Part shown: piece by piece, positions 1-13,100 of the stretch
Position numbering within the stretch: position 1 is the stretch's first letter
Layout: every line of letters starts with the position of its first letter
DNA from: Heterodera schachtii
Lineage: Eukaryota; Nematoda; Chromadorea; Rhabditida; Heteroderidae
Length of the DNA: 64,000 bases
Direction of reading: 5' to 3'
Assembly (NCBI GenBank): GCA_023374025.1
Contig: SIJG01000045.1
Span: 62,001-126,000 of the forward strand
Made by a program: the position numbers and the translations under genes
Notes under the pieces: model-generated
Told to the model about the DNA's origin: nothing
The model's database searches: none
What the model saw: only the letters and a program-made list of their open reading frames with translations

Positions 1-170
1 TTGCCGGGCGTTCCCGCGGGATTAATCCCAAATCCAACAGCCAAAATGCGGGATTGCGGATTCTTTCCCACAAATCCCGCGCCGTTCTATTAAAATCTCA
101 TATAATTAATTCTCATACGCACATTCTTCGATTTTTAAAATTTTCACAATTTATTCATAAATTTTGTTAG
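1..170. other. Peroxidase intron end, no coding seen
   Basis: No exon of the peroxidase is recognisable here. The first 90 bases carry a degenerate repeat of CGGGATT/AATCCCG, which could fold back on itself. The acceptor of the first visible exon ends at 170 (TTTTGTTAG). Confidence 0.5.
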
Positions 171-3100
171 CTCGGTCTGACCGCAATGCATACGATTTGG
201 TTGCGTGAACACAATCGAATTGCGACAAAATTATTGGAGCTTAATCCGGACTGGGATGGAGAACGGATTTATCAGGAAGTAAGTAAAATAATTTAAAAAA
301 AAACAAATTAAGAATTTTTAAATTTTATTTATTAAAGGCTCGCAAAATTGTGGGCGCAATGTTACAGGTGAAAGTGACAATAAAATGATTTTATTATTAA
401 TTGTGCAATTTTAAACAATTTAGCACATCACATATACTGAATGGCTTCCATTGGTATTAGGAAAGGTAATTAATTTATTGAAGAAAAAGCAATTAAAATA
501 ATTCGAAAAAACTATCAAATTTGGATACCGGATTCGTGAAAAAGGACCACGAAAATTCAAGGAGCATCTTTTAATGACATTAAAATTTCCACTGACACAT
601 TTCTACTAAACGCATTTTCCGGGAGCCGTTTCAATTGCCATAACTTTTATCTTTATTCGTCAAATTAAACAAAATTGGTAGCATTCGAAAGCTCTATAGG
701 TATGTTTCAGCGATAAATAGAAAAATTAAATCTTCTTAAAGTTATCTCATAGGCAGTTGGCCCGCTTTGTCCTCAATTAACAACCAAATAATTTATAAAT
801 TATATGGATTAACATATTTTTTCTGCGCATATGCAATGAAGAAAGGGGCTCAAAAATAGCATTTCTACGTTAAAATTTTTAGATTTGGTGAAAGTTTTTA
901 GTCCATATAAATCCATATTTTGGGGATTTTCGTGAATAAATCCATATTTCTACCTTTTTGCATTTTTAGTCCATATTTTGGCCATTTTGGCAAATTTTCA
1001 CAAGAAAAATGCAAAAAAAAGCGAAAAACACACCCCTAAAGATCGACTTTTTGGAAATTTTTTTAAAATACACCCCCTAAAAAGAGAGTTTTTCGAAATT
1101 TCGGAAATTTTTTTTAGGTGTTTTTGTCCACTTGCGAAAATTTTCGTTGAAAACAGAATGAGATTATTACAAAAATTTTGGGTTGTATTTTATTTGCAAT
1201 TGTGAAGCTAGAATGGAATAAATTGGCATTTTTAAATGTTAAATCAATTTTTTGGCAGTTTTAGCGTATTTTTAGGGCTGGGAATTTAAGTCACAAAAAA
1301 CCTTGAAAAAGTCGACTAAAAAAGTCATAAAAAATCGCCAAAAAGTCATAAAAAAAAGGCAAAAAAAGTTACGAAAAATTGAAAAAAGTCCTGAAAATAT
1401 AGTGTATTTTTCGGCTTTTTCTTCGCTATAATTCAAATTTTGCCTCCAAAAAGTCAAAAAAATCACGAAAAAGTCGCAAAAACTCAAAAAAGTCATAAAA
1501 ATCCCAAAAAGTGTAAAAAAAAAAGTAAAAAAAAGTCACAAAAAATGCATGTTAGAAGCTACAAACAAAGTTTAGAACAATTTTTAAGTCATTTTAATGC
1601 CATTTAGAGTCAGCAAAAAAAAAGTCATATGACTTAAATTACCAGCCCTACTAATTAGGCAAATAAATTCTTTTTGTGGTTTTCCTAGGACGGCTACAAC
1701 TTTTTGATTGGCACCTACACCGGCTACCGTCCTGACATCAATCCGTCCGTGTCCAACGCGTTCGCCACCGCCGCGTTCCGCTTTGGGCATACGCTGATCA
1801 GCCCACAGCTGGAGCGACTGGACAAGGCACTCCGGCCAACGCCCGAGGGGCCCCTCCCATTGCACGAGGCGTTCTTTGCCCCCGAGCGTCTGCTTGCCGA
1901 AGGCGGCGTTGACCCGTTGCTCCGGGGCCTGTTCGGCACACCGCTGAAGATGCCAATGAGTGATCAGGTGATTGACCACAGACCACATGAGCAATGCGTT
2001 CGCACCATTGATATATTCGAAGCCCAAAAACCATGAAATTTCCAAAAAGAACCAATTTTAGAATGTGAGATGGTTCCCCCTGATAGTATACAAAGGCTTT
2101 TCAGAGGTGCTGGTGATGAAAATATCTAGGAATGTTTTTGTTGAATAAATGTAATTTTAGGCTTTTGAATCGCGTTTTTTAGTTATTCTTATTTTAAAGT
2201 CCAAATTCGTGTTTATGGCAGTGATTTGCTTTTTCAGTGGAGGTTCTTGGATAGTACCACTTTTTTAAGAGAAATGAAATAAATAATGTAAATTTTATTT
2301 CAAAAAATGTTTTTTAAACATTTATTTTTATTGTATTTTTAGTAAATATTTTAAATTTTTATCTTTAAACTTGTATTTAGCGAATGCATATTAATTTTCA
2401 GCTGTTGAACAAAGAACTGACTGAGAAGCTGTTCCACCGTGCCCACAATGTGTCCCTGGACTTGGCTGCCCTGAACATCCAACGGGGCCGTGACCACGGC
2501 ATTCCAGGGTAATTCTTGGCAAATAAAACGGCAATTAATTGGGTGCTTGCCAAGTTATCTTGAATATCGTCGCTTCTGCAATTTGACTGTGCCATCCGAC
2601 TGGGACCAGTTGGCTGTTGATGTGCCAAATTCCAAAGTTTTTCCGCAATTTTCAATATGTTCTACCGCCCCACCTCATTCCCAAAGGTCCTGGCTCATCT
2701 CCGAAAATTGTATGGCCATCCGGGCAATATTGACCTTTGGTTGGGCGGCATTGTGGAGAAGCGGCTCCCGGATGCACTAATCGGCCCCACTTTTTCATGC
2801 ATTATCGGCGATCAGTTCAGGCGCCTCAGAGATGGTGATCGCTTTTGGTAAATCATTGTTCATTCCTCTTCTGCTAGTCATTCCGGTGCTTAAATAAGCT
2901 TCAGCTCACTGTCTATTATTTAATTTTTTAATCAAAACTTTGGTTCCGGATTAAATAATTGAACACACTACTAGCTTGACCACCAAATAGCTTCAATACC
3001 GTATACCCTCCCAATACCATACAGGTACGAAAATGATGGTGTGTTCACACAGCTTCAGCTAGCCCAAATTCGGAAAACCTCGCTGGCCAAAGTTCTTTGT

Positions 3101-3817
3101 ACGAACGGCGACGACATTGACCGTATTCAGGTAGTACAAAAAGTTGATACTACCGTATCTTTCACTGACTTGGCGACAATAAGTAGGCTCAACCCGAACA
3201 GGTGAATACCATATCGAGATTTTATTTACACCGATGAATCAAGCACTTCATCATAAAAAAAATTCTGAGCCCAGGGAATGCGAACTTATCGGACCAAAAT
3301 TTCTTTGCGTTATAGCACTGGGCGAAAATATACCATTAGGATTTTGCATAAAATTGATAGGATTTTGCGTTTTTTGGCTCTAAAAGAATTTAAGTAAATT
3401 AAATAATCAATCCTCCGGCAGCGGGAAAAATGTAATGGAAAATTCCTTGAATTTTGAAAATCGTACCCTAGAAATCTGCATTTTTTTGCTTAGTGCGGTT
3501 CTCAAAAGCTATAAATTTTTTTGGACTCAAAGAGAAACAAAGGGTCTTCGGTTGGCCCCTTCCGAAATTCGTGTTTTCTGGTTATGCTTTTGTCTCCGAC
3601 AAATTTATTATTTTTCTCAATTCTTAGCCAAATGTGTTCCGTTATATGGGCAACAACATGTTGGCCTATCGGTCATGTGACTGAATTGGCGGAGCTTAAC
3701 TTGCGCATGTGGATGTCCTGTTGTGATGAAACTTGCTCAGCACGTGCGTCGACTGGCATTGACAGTGCCAATGGTGGGAACGAGCAAAGCAGAAGGTGGA
3801 ATAATAAAAAAAATTGA
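171..3817 (+). CDS. Heme peroxidase (animal peroxidase family), 3' part, spliced
   Basis: Nine exons join in phase: 171-278, 338-367, 424-465, 1689-1967, 2402-2508, 2555-2636, 2687-2847, 3025-3130, 3628-3817. Introns are GT-AG. Family landmarks appear in order: [14 protein letters not shown], the DGYN turn, [11 protein letters not shown] (in this family the His is the proximal heme ligand), [40 protein letters not shown] and DRIQPNVFR. The distal His and catalytic Arg regions must lie upstream of the window. Such enzymes oxidise substrates with hydrogen peroxide; nematode members often act outside the cell in cuticle or matrix cross-linking. In the last exon the frame reads MLAYRSCD then hits TGA at 3682-3684. 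Dropping one base restores the expected [14 protein letters not shown] tail, so there is either a 1-nt error or a disabling frameshift. The exact paralogue cannot be told. The family call is very secure. Confidence 0.95.
860..1000. repeat. Degenerate CCATATTT-rich repeat in peroxidase intron
   Basis: This stretch repeats AATCCATATTT and AGTCCATATTTTGG several times. It resembles the interior of the hAT-like MITE at 22199-22771, which has the same CCATATTT and CCATATTTTGGC strings. It is probably an eroded relative inside the long third intron (466-1688). No clear ends are visible. Confidence 0.4.
1273..1650. mobile_element. hAT-like MITE in peroxidase intron
   Basis: The ends are inverted repeats: TAGGGCTGGGAATTTAAGTC at 1273 and the reverse complement of TAGGGCTGGTAATTTAAGTC ending at 1650, with one mismatch. 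Terminal TAGGGCTGG is typical of non-autonomous hAT elements. The interior is made of AAAAAGTCATAAAA-like short repeats and has no coding capacity. The 8 bases on each side (CGTATTTT and CTAATTAG) do not match, so the target duplication is lost or misplaced. Confidence 0.75.
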
Positions 3818-4510
3818 AAAATTGCCATAGAAAATATATAATTAAAGCAGTGGTATTTTTTAACAAATATGCATATTCAAATGCATGAAATTTGAATAGC
3901 TTTCTATTAATGAACTTTTTTTTTTGCACAGTATTATTAATTAATAATTATTAGTGTAATTTTTTAAAGCCCAAAAAACTATTTAGGAAGTTTTTGATTA
4001 TTTAAAATATTTAAATCGAAAAATTAATTAAACAAATTTTCACTTTTTAGGCGTAAGCGCGCGGTTCATCTATATGCAAATGGGAATAATTAATTGGAAA
4101 ATATGCACAACTAAAAAGACCAATTCTACCATAAATTGTTGCTTTAAATGATGTTTGATTTACATTTACAAAAAGCACAAAGGTTTCATATTAATTTTAT
4201 ATTTTTTCTTATTCCTGTTGGCTTTGTTGTGTCCGCAAAGGAACAACAGAAAAATAATTTATTGTTAGAAGACAAATGAAACAAATAAAATAAATAACAA
4301 ATAAATAAAAGATGATGACGGAGTCAGAGGAAGACGAAAATGGAAAAAATTTAGAACCGAAAATAAGAATATTCAAGACTTTTGTTGGGGCGCTTGACAA
4401 ATACTGATAAAACTAGAGCTGGGATTTGTATATTTTTACATAATTTTTCTGCGGCTTAATTATGGTGAAAGAAGCCTAAAATAGCATTTCTCAGAACATT
4501 TCTCGATTTA
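3818..4510. other. Peroxidase 3' flank, no gene seen
   Basis: AT-rich sequence after the peroxidase stop. No convincing ORF is present. From about 4440 a segment (CCTAAAATAGCATTTCTCAG, then GATTTAGAGCGA) leads straight into the first satellite array. The same segment recurs inverted near 40980-41080. Confidence 0.6.
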
Positions 4511-7190
4511 GAGCGATTTTATTTTGTAATTCTCCCGTACCGTTTTCAGTTCTCACTAAGATGTCAGTTTTCGAGAATTCAGAAATTCCAGCACTACATG
4601 CCGAAAATATTGCTGAAATTGACATTTCTCGGCCTTTTACGCCTAAATGGGGACTTATTTTGTAATTCTCCAGTACCGTTTTCTGTTCTCACTAAGATGT
4701 CAGTTTTCGAGAATTCAGAAATTCCAGCACTACATGCCGAAAATATTGCTCCAATTGACATTTCTCGCCCTTTTAAGCCTAAATGGGGACTTATTTTGTA
4801 ATTCTCCCGTACCGTTTTCAGTTCTCACTAAGATGTCAGTTTTCGAGAATTCAGAAATTCCAGCACTACATGCCGAAAATATTGCTCCAATTGACATTTC
4901 TCGCCCTTTTAAGCCTAAATGGGGACTTATTTTGTAATTCTCCCGTACCGTTTTCAGTTCTCACTAAGATGTCAGTTTTCGAGAATTCAGAAATTCCAGC
5001 ACTACATGCCGAAAATATTGCTCCAATTGACATTTCTCGCCCTTTTAAGCCTAAATGGGGACTTATTTTGTAATTCTCCCGTACCGTTTTCAGTTCTCAC
5101 TAAGATGTCAGTTTTCGAGAATTCAGAAATTCCAGCACTACATGCCGAAAATATTGCTCCAATTGACATTTCTCGGCCTTTTAAGCCTAAATGGGGACTT
5201 ATTTTGTAATTCTCCCGTACCGTTTTCAGTTCTCACTAAGATGTCAGTTTTCGAGAATTCAGAAATTCCAGCACTACATGCCGAAAATATTGCTCCAATT
5301 GACATTTCTCGCCCTTTTAAGCCTAAATGGGGACTTATTTTGTAATTCTCCCGTACCGTTTTCAGTTCTCACTAAGATGTCAGTTTTCGAGAATTCAGAA
5401 ATTCCAGCACTACATGCCGAAAATATTGCTCCAATTGACATTTCTCGGCCTTTCAAGCCTAAATGGGGACTTATTTTGTAATTCTCCCGTACCGTTTTCA
5501 GTTCTCACTAAGATGTCAGTTTTCGAGAATTCAGAAATTCCAGCACTACATGCCGAAAATATTGCTCCAATTGACATTTCTCGCCCTTTTAAGCCTAAAT
5601 GGGGACTTATTTTGTAATTCTCCCGTACCGTTTTCAGTTCTCACTAAGATGTCAGTTTTCGAGAATTCAGAAATTCCAGCACTACATGCCTAAAATATTG
5701 CTCCAATTGACATTTCTCGCCCTTTTAAGCCTAAATGGGGACTTATTTTGTAATTCTCCCGTACCGTTTTCAGTTCTCACTAAGATGCCAGTTTTCGAGA
5801 ATTCAGAAATTCCAGCACTACATGCCTAAAATATTGCTCCAATTGACATTTCTCGGCCTTTCAAGCCTAAATGGGGACTTATTTTGTAATTCTCCCGTAC
5901 CGTTTTCAGTTCTCACTAAGATGTCAGTTTTCGAGAATTCAGAAATTCCAGCACTACATGCCTAAAATATTGCTCCAATTGACATTTCTCGCCCTTTTAA
6001 GCCTAAATGGGGACTTATTTTGTAATTCTCCCGTACCGTTTTCAGTTCTCACTAAGATGCCAGTTTTCGAGAATTCAGAAATTCCAGCACTACATGCCTA
6101 AAATATTGCTCCAATTGACATTTCTCGCCCTTTCAAGCCTAAATGGGGACTTATTTTGTAATTCTCCCGTACCGTTTTCAGTTCTCACTAAGATGTCAGT
6201 TTTCGAGAATTCAGAAATTCCAGCACTACATGCCGAAAATATTGCTCCAATTGACATTTCTCGCCCTTTCAAGCCTAAATGGGGACTTATTTTGTAATTC
6301 TCCCGTACCGTTTTCAGTTCTCACTAAGATGTCAGTTTTCGAGAATTCAGAAATTCCAGCACTACATGCCGAAAATATTGCTCCAATTGACATTTCTCGG
6401 CCCTTTTAAGCCTAAATGGGGACTTATTTTGTAATTCTCCCGTACCGTTTTCAGTTCTCACTAAGATGTCAGTTTTCGAGAATTCAGAAATTCCAGCACT
6501 ACATGCCTAAAATATTGCTCCAATTGACATTTCTCGCCCTTTTAAGCCTAAATGGGGACTTATTTTGTAATTCTCCCGTACCGTTTTCAGTTCTCACTAA
6601 GATGTCAGTTTTCGAGAATTCAGAAATTCCAGCACTACATGCCTAAAATATTGCTCCAATTGACATTTCTCGCCCTTTTAAGCCTAAATGGGGACTTATT
6701 TTGTAATTCTCCCGTACCGTTTTCAGTTCTCACTAAGATGTCAGTTTTCGAGAATTCAGAAATTCCAGCACTACATGCCGAAAATATTGCTCCAATTGAC
6801 ATTTCTCGCCCTTTTAAGCCTAAATGGGGACTTATTTTGTAATTCTCCCGTACCGTTTTCAGTTCTCACTAAGATGTCAGTTTTCGAGAATTCAGAAATT
6901 CCAGCACTACATGCCTAAAATATTGCTCCAATTGACATTTCTCGCCCTTTTAAGCCTAAATAGGGACTTTTTGTAATTCTCCCGTACCGTTTTCTGTTCT
7001 CACTAAGATGTCAGTTTTCGAGAATTCAGAAATTCCAGCACTACATGCCGAAAATATTGCTCCAATTGACATTTCTCGCCCTTTTAAGCCTAAATGGGGA
7101 CTTATTTTGTAATTCTCCCGTACGTTTTCAGTTCTCACTAAGATGTCAGTTTTCGAGAATTCAGAAATTCCAGCACTACATGCCGAAAAT
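4511..7190. repeat. Satellite array, 136-bp unit, about 20 copies
   Basis: The unit begins around TAAATGGGGACTTATTTTG and includes CAGTTTTCGAGAATTCAG and CCAGCACTACATGCC. Recurrences at 4647, 4783, 4919, 5055 and so on give a period of 136. One unit near 6410 has an extra base (137), and the copy near 6960 has lost bases. Copies differ at only a few sites (CCGAAAAT versus CCTAAAAT, GATGTCAG versus GATGCCAG, CGCCC versus CGGCC), so the array is recent or homogenised. The many overlapping ORFs are artefacts of periodicity. The array stops abruptly at about 7190 inside a unit and the next satellite begins. Confidence 0.97.
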
Positions 7191-10100
7191 TCCAAATTTT
7201 TCACAAACAAACACGCAGAGAAAAAAATTCCAGAACAATTAGTATCGGCGTGATTATTCTGAGAATGCGGTTGGAATTCCTATTACTGTTGAGCAGAAAA
7301 AGAGATAGCCATTTTTCCAAATTTTTCTCAAACAAACACGCCGAGAAAAAAATTCCAGAACAATTAGTATAGACGTTATTATTCAGAAAATGCGGTTGGA
7401 ATTCCTATTACTGTTGAGCAGAAAAAGAGATAGCCATTTTTCCAAATTTTTCTCAAACAAACACGCCGAGAAAAAAATTCCAGAACAATTAGTATCGACG
7501 TTATTATTCAGAAAATGCGGTTGGAATTCCTATTACTGTTGAGCAGAAAAAGAGATAGCCATTTTTCCAAATTTTTCTCAAACAAACACGCCGAGAAAAA
7601 AATTCCAGAACAATTAGTATCGACGTTATTATTCAGAAAATGCGGTTGGAATTCCTATTACTGTTGAGCAGAAAAAGAGATAGCCATTTTTCCAAATTTT
7701 TCTCAAACAAACACGCCGAGAAAAAAATTCCAGAACAATTAGTATCGACGTTATTATTCAGAAAATGCGGTTGGAATTCCTATTACTGTTGAGCAGAAAA
7801 AGAGATAGCCATTTTTCCAAATTTTTCTCAAACAAACACGCCGAGAAAAAAATTCCAGAACAATTAGTATCGACGTTATTATTCAGAAAATGCGGTTGGA
7901 ATTCCTATTACTGTTGAGCAGAAAAAGAGATAGCCATTTTTCCAAATTTTTCTCAAACAAACACGCCGAGAAAAAAATTCCAGAACAATTAGTATCGACG
8001 TTATTATTCAGAAAATGCGGTTGGAATTCCTATTACTGTTGAGCAGAAAAAGAGATAGCCATTTTTCCAAATTTTTCTCAAACAAACACGCCGAGAAAAA
8101 AATTCCAGAACAATTAGTATCGACGTTATTATTCAGAAAATGCGGTTGGAATTCCTATTACTGTTGAGCAGAAAAAGAGATAGCCATTTTTCCAAATTTT
8201 TCTCAAACAAACACGCCGAGAAAAAAATTCCAGAACAATTAGTATCGACGTTATTATTCAGAAAATGCGGTTGGAATTCCTATTACTGTTGAGCAGAAAA
8301 AGAGATAGCCATTTTTCCAAATTTTTCTCAAACAAACACGCCGAGAAAAAAATTCCAGAACAATTAGTATCGACGTTATTATTCTGAAAATGCGGTTGGA
8401 ATTCCTATTACTGTTGAGCAGAAAAAGAGATAGCCATTTTTCCAAATTTTTCTCAAACAAACACGCCGAGAAAAAAATTCCAGAACAATTAGTATCGACG
8501 TTATTATTCAGAAAATGCGGTTGGAATTCCTATTACTGTTGAGCAGAAAAAGAGATAGCCATTTTTCCAAATTTTTCTCAAACAAACACGCCGAGAAAAA
8601 AATTCCAGAACAATTAGTATCGACGTTATTATTCAGAAAATGCGGTTGGAATTCCTATTACTGTTGAGCAGAAAAAGAGATAGCCATTTTTCCAAATTTT
8701 TCTCAAACAAACACGCCGAGAAAAAAATTCCAGAACAATTAGTATCGACGTTATTATTCAGAAAATGCGGTTGGAATTCCTATTACTGTTGAGCAGAAAA
8801 AGAGATAGCCATTTTTCCAAATTTTTCTCAAACAAACACGCCGAGAAAAAAATTCCAGAACAATTAGTATCGACGTTATTATTCAGAAAATGCGGTTGGA
8901 ATTCCTATTACTGTTGAGCAGAAAAAGAGATAGCCATTTTTCCAAATTTTTCTCAAACAAACACGCCGAGAAAAAAATTCCAGAACAATTAGTATCGACG
9001 TTATTATTCAGAAAATGCGGTTGGAATTCCTATTACTGTTGAGCAGAAAAAGAGATAGCCATTTTTCCAAATTTTTCTCAAACAAACACGCCGAGAAAAA
9101 AATTCCAGAACAATTAGTATCGACGTTATTATTCAGAAAATGCGGTTGGAATTCCTATTACTGTTGAGCAGAAAAAGAGATAGCCATTTTTCCAAATTTT
9201 TCTCAAACAAACACGCCGAGAAAAAAATTCCAGAACAATTAGTATCGACGTTATTATTCAGAAAATGCGGTTGGAATTCCTATTACTGTTGAGCAGAAAA
9301 AGAGATAGCCATTTTTCCAAATTTTTCTCAAACAAACACGCCGAGAAAAAAATTCCAGAACAATTAGTATCGACGTTATTATTCAGAAAATGCGGTTGGA
9401 ATTCCTATTACTGTTGAGCAGAAAAAGAGATAGCCATTTTTCCAAATTTTTCTCAAACAAACACGCCGAGAAAAAAATTCCAGAACAATTAGTATCGACG
9501 TTATTATTCAGAAAATGCGGTTGGAATTCCTATTACTGTTGAGCAGAAAAAGAGATAGCCATTTTTCCAAATTTTTCTCAAACAAACACGCCGAGAAAAA
9601 AATTCCAGAACAATTAGTATCGGACGTTATTATTCAGAAAATGCGGTTGGAATTCCTATTACTGTTGAGCAGAAAAAGAGATAGCCATTTTTCCAAATTT
9701 TTCTCAAACAAACACGCCGAGAAAAAAATTCCAGAACAATTAGTATCGACGTTATTATTCAGAAAATGCGGTTGGAATTCCTATTACTGTTGAGCAGAAA
9801 AAGAGATAGCCATTTTTCCAAATTTTTCTCAAACAAACACGCAGAGAAAAAAATTCCAGAACAATTAGTATCGACGTTATTATTCTGAAAATGCGGTTGG
9901 AATTCCTATTACTGTTGAGCAGAAAAAGAGATAGCCATTTTTCCAAATTTTTCTCAAACAAACACGCCGAGAAAAAAATTCCAGAACAATTAGTATCGAC
10001 GTTATTATTCAGAAAATGCGGTTGGAATTCCTATTACTGTTGAGCAGAAAAAGAGATAGCCATTTTTCCAAATTTTTCTCAAACAAACACGCCGAGAAAA

Positions 10101-13100
10101 AAATTCCAGAACAATTAGTATCGACGTTATTATTCAGAAAATGCGGTTGGAATTCCTATTACTGTTGAGCAGAAAAAGAGATAGCCATTTTTCCAAATTT
10201 TTCACAAACAAACACGCAGAGAAAAAAATTCCAGAACAATTAGTATCGGCGTGATTATTCTGAGAATGCGGTTGGAATTCCTATTACTGTTGAGCAGAAA
10301 AAGAGATAGCCATTTTTCCAAATTTTTCACAAACAAACACGCAGAGAAAAAAATTCCAGAACAATTAGTATCGGCGTGATTATTCTGAGAATGCGGTTGG
10401 AATTCCTATTACTGTTGAGCAGAAAAAGAGATAGCCATTTTTCCAAATTTTTCTCAAACAAACACGCCGAGAAAAAAATTCCAGAACAATTAGTATCGAC
10501 GTTATTATTCAGAAAATGCGGTTGGAATTCCTATTACTGTTGAGCAGAAAAAGAGATAGCCATTTTTCCAAATTTTTCACAAACAAACACGCCGAGAAAA
10601 AAATTCCAGAACAATTAGTATCGACGTTATTATTCAGAAAATGCGGTTGGAATTCCTATTACTGTTGAGCAGAAAAAGAGATAGCCATTTTTCCAAATTT
10701 TTCTCAAACAAACACGCCGAGAAAAAAATTCCAGAACAATTAGTATCGACGTTATTATTCAGAAAATGCGGTTGGAATTCCTATTACTGTTGAGCAGAAA
10801 AAGAGATAGCCATTTTTCCAAATTTTTCTCAAACAAACACGCCGAGAAAAAAATTCCAGAACAATTAGTATCGACGTTATTATTCTGAAAATGCGGTTGG
10901 AATTCCTATTACTGTTGAGCAGAAAAAGAGATAGCCATTTTTCCAAATTTTTCACAAACAAACACGCAGAGAAAAAAATTCCAGAACAATTAGTATCGAC
11001 GTTATTATTCAGAAAATGCGGTTGGAATTCCTATTACTGTTGAGCAGAAAAAGAGATAGCCATTTTTCCAAATTTTTCTCAAACAAACACGCCGAGAAAA
11101 AAATTCCAGAACAATTAGTATCGACGTTATTATTCAGAAAATGCGGTTGGAATTCCTATTACTGTTGAGCAGAAAAAGAGATAGCCATTTTTCCAAATTT
11201 TTCACAAACAAACACGCAGAGAAAAAAATTCCAGAACAATTAGTATCGGCGTGATTATTCAGAAAATGCGGTTGGAATTCCTATTACTGTTGAGCAGAAA
11301 AAGAGATAGCCATTTTTCCAAATTTTTCTCAAACAAACACGCCGAGAAAAAAATTCCAGAACAATTAGTATCGACGTTATTATTCTGAAAATGCGGTTGG
11401 AATTCCTATTACTGTTGAGCAGAAAAAGAGATAGCCATTTTTCCAAATTTTTCTCAAACAAACACGCCGAGAAAAAAATTCCAGAACAATTAGTATCGAC
11501 GTTATTATTCAGAAAATGCGGTTGGAATTCCTATTACTGTTGAGCAGAAAAAGAGATAGCCATTTTTCCAAATTTTTCTACAAACAAACACGCAGAGAAA
11601 AAAATTCCAGAACAATTAGTATCGACGTTATTATTCAGAAAATGCGGTTGGAATTCCTATTACTGTTGAGCAGAAAAAGAGATAGCCATTTTTCCAAATT
11701 TTTCTCAAACAAACACGCCGAGAAAAAAATTCCAGAACAATTAGTATCGACGTTATTATTCAGAAAATGCGGTTGGAATTCCTATTACTGTTGAGCAGAA
11801 AAAGAGATAGCCATTTTTCCAAATTTTTCACAAACAAACACGCAGAGAAAAAAATTCCAGAACAATTAGTATCGGCGTGATTATTCTGAGAATGCGGTTG
11901 GAATTCCTATTACTGTTGAGCAGAAAAAGAGATAGCCATTTTTCCAAATTTTTCTCAAACAAACACGCAGAGAAAAAAATTCCAGAACAATTAGTATCGA
12001 CGTTATTATTCAGAAAATGCGGTTGGAATTCCTATTACTGTTGAGCAGAAAAAGAGATAGCCATTTTTCCAAATTTTTCTCAAACAAACACGCCGAGAAA
12101 AAAATTCCAGAACAATTAGTATCGACGTTATTATTCAGAAAATGCGGTTGGAATTCCTATTACTGTTGAGCAGAAAAAGAGATAGCCATTTTTCCAAATT
12201 TTTCACAAACAAACACGCCGAGAAAAAAATTCCAGAACAATTAGTATCGACGTGATTATTCTGAGAATGCGGTTGGAATTCCTATTACTGTTGAGCAGAA
12301 AAAGAGATAGCCATTTTTCCAAATTTTTCTCAAACAAACACGCCGAGAAAAAAATTCCAGAACAATTAGTATCGGCGTTATTATTCAGAAAATGCGGTTG
12401 GAATTCCTATTACTGTTGAGCAGAAAAAGAGATAGCCATTTTTCCAAATTTTTCTCAAACAAACACGCCGAGAAAAAAATTCCAGAACAATTAGTATCGA
12501 CGTTATTATTCAGAAAATGCGGTTGGAATTCCTATTACTGTTGAGCAGAAAAAGAGATAGCCATTTTTCCAAATTTTTCTCAAACAAACACGCCGAGAAA
12601 AAAATTCCAGAACAATTAGTATCGACGTTATTATTCAGAAAATGCGGTTGGAATTCCTATTACTGTTGAGCAGAAAAAGAGATAGCCATTTTTCCAAATT
12701 TTTCTCAAACAAACACGCCGAGAAAAAAATTCCAGAACAATTAGTATCGACGTTATTATTCAGAAAATGCGGTTGGAATTCCTATTACTGTTGAGCAGAA
12801 AAAGAGATAGCCATTTTTCCAAATTTTTCACATACAAACGCGCCGAGAAAAAAATTCCAGTACAATTAGTATCGGCGTTATTAATCTGAGAATGCGGTTG
12901 GAATTCCTTGCACTGTTGAGCAGAAAAAGAGATAGCCATTTTTCCAATCTTTTCACACACAAACACGCCGAGAAAAAAATTCCAGTACAATTAGTATCGG
13001 CGTTATTAATCTGAGAATGCGGGTGGAATTCCTTGCACTGTTGAGCAGAAAAAGAGATAGCCATTTTTCCAATCTTTTCACACACAAACACGCCGAGAAA

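Noticed and set aside
4598..7242. Serial 76-96-aa ORFs
   Set aside because: They are periodic readings of the 136-bp satellite; starts step by exactly one unit and no splice or codon pattern supports coding.
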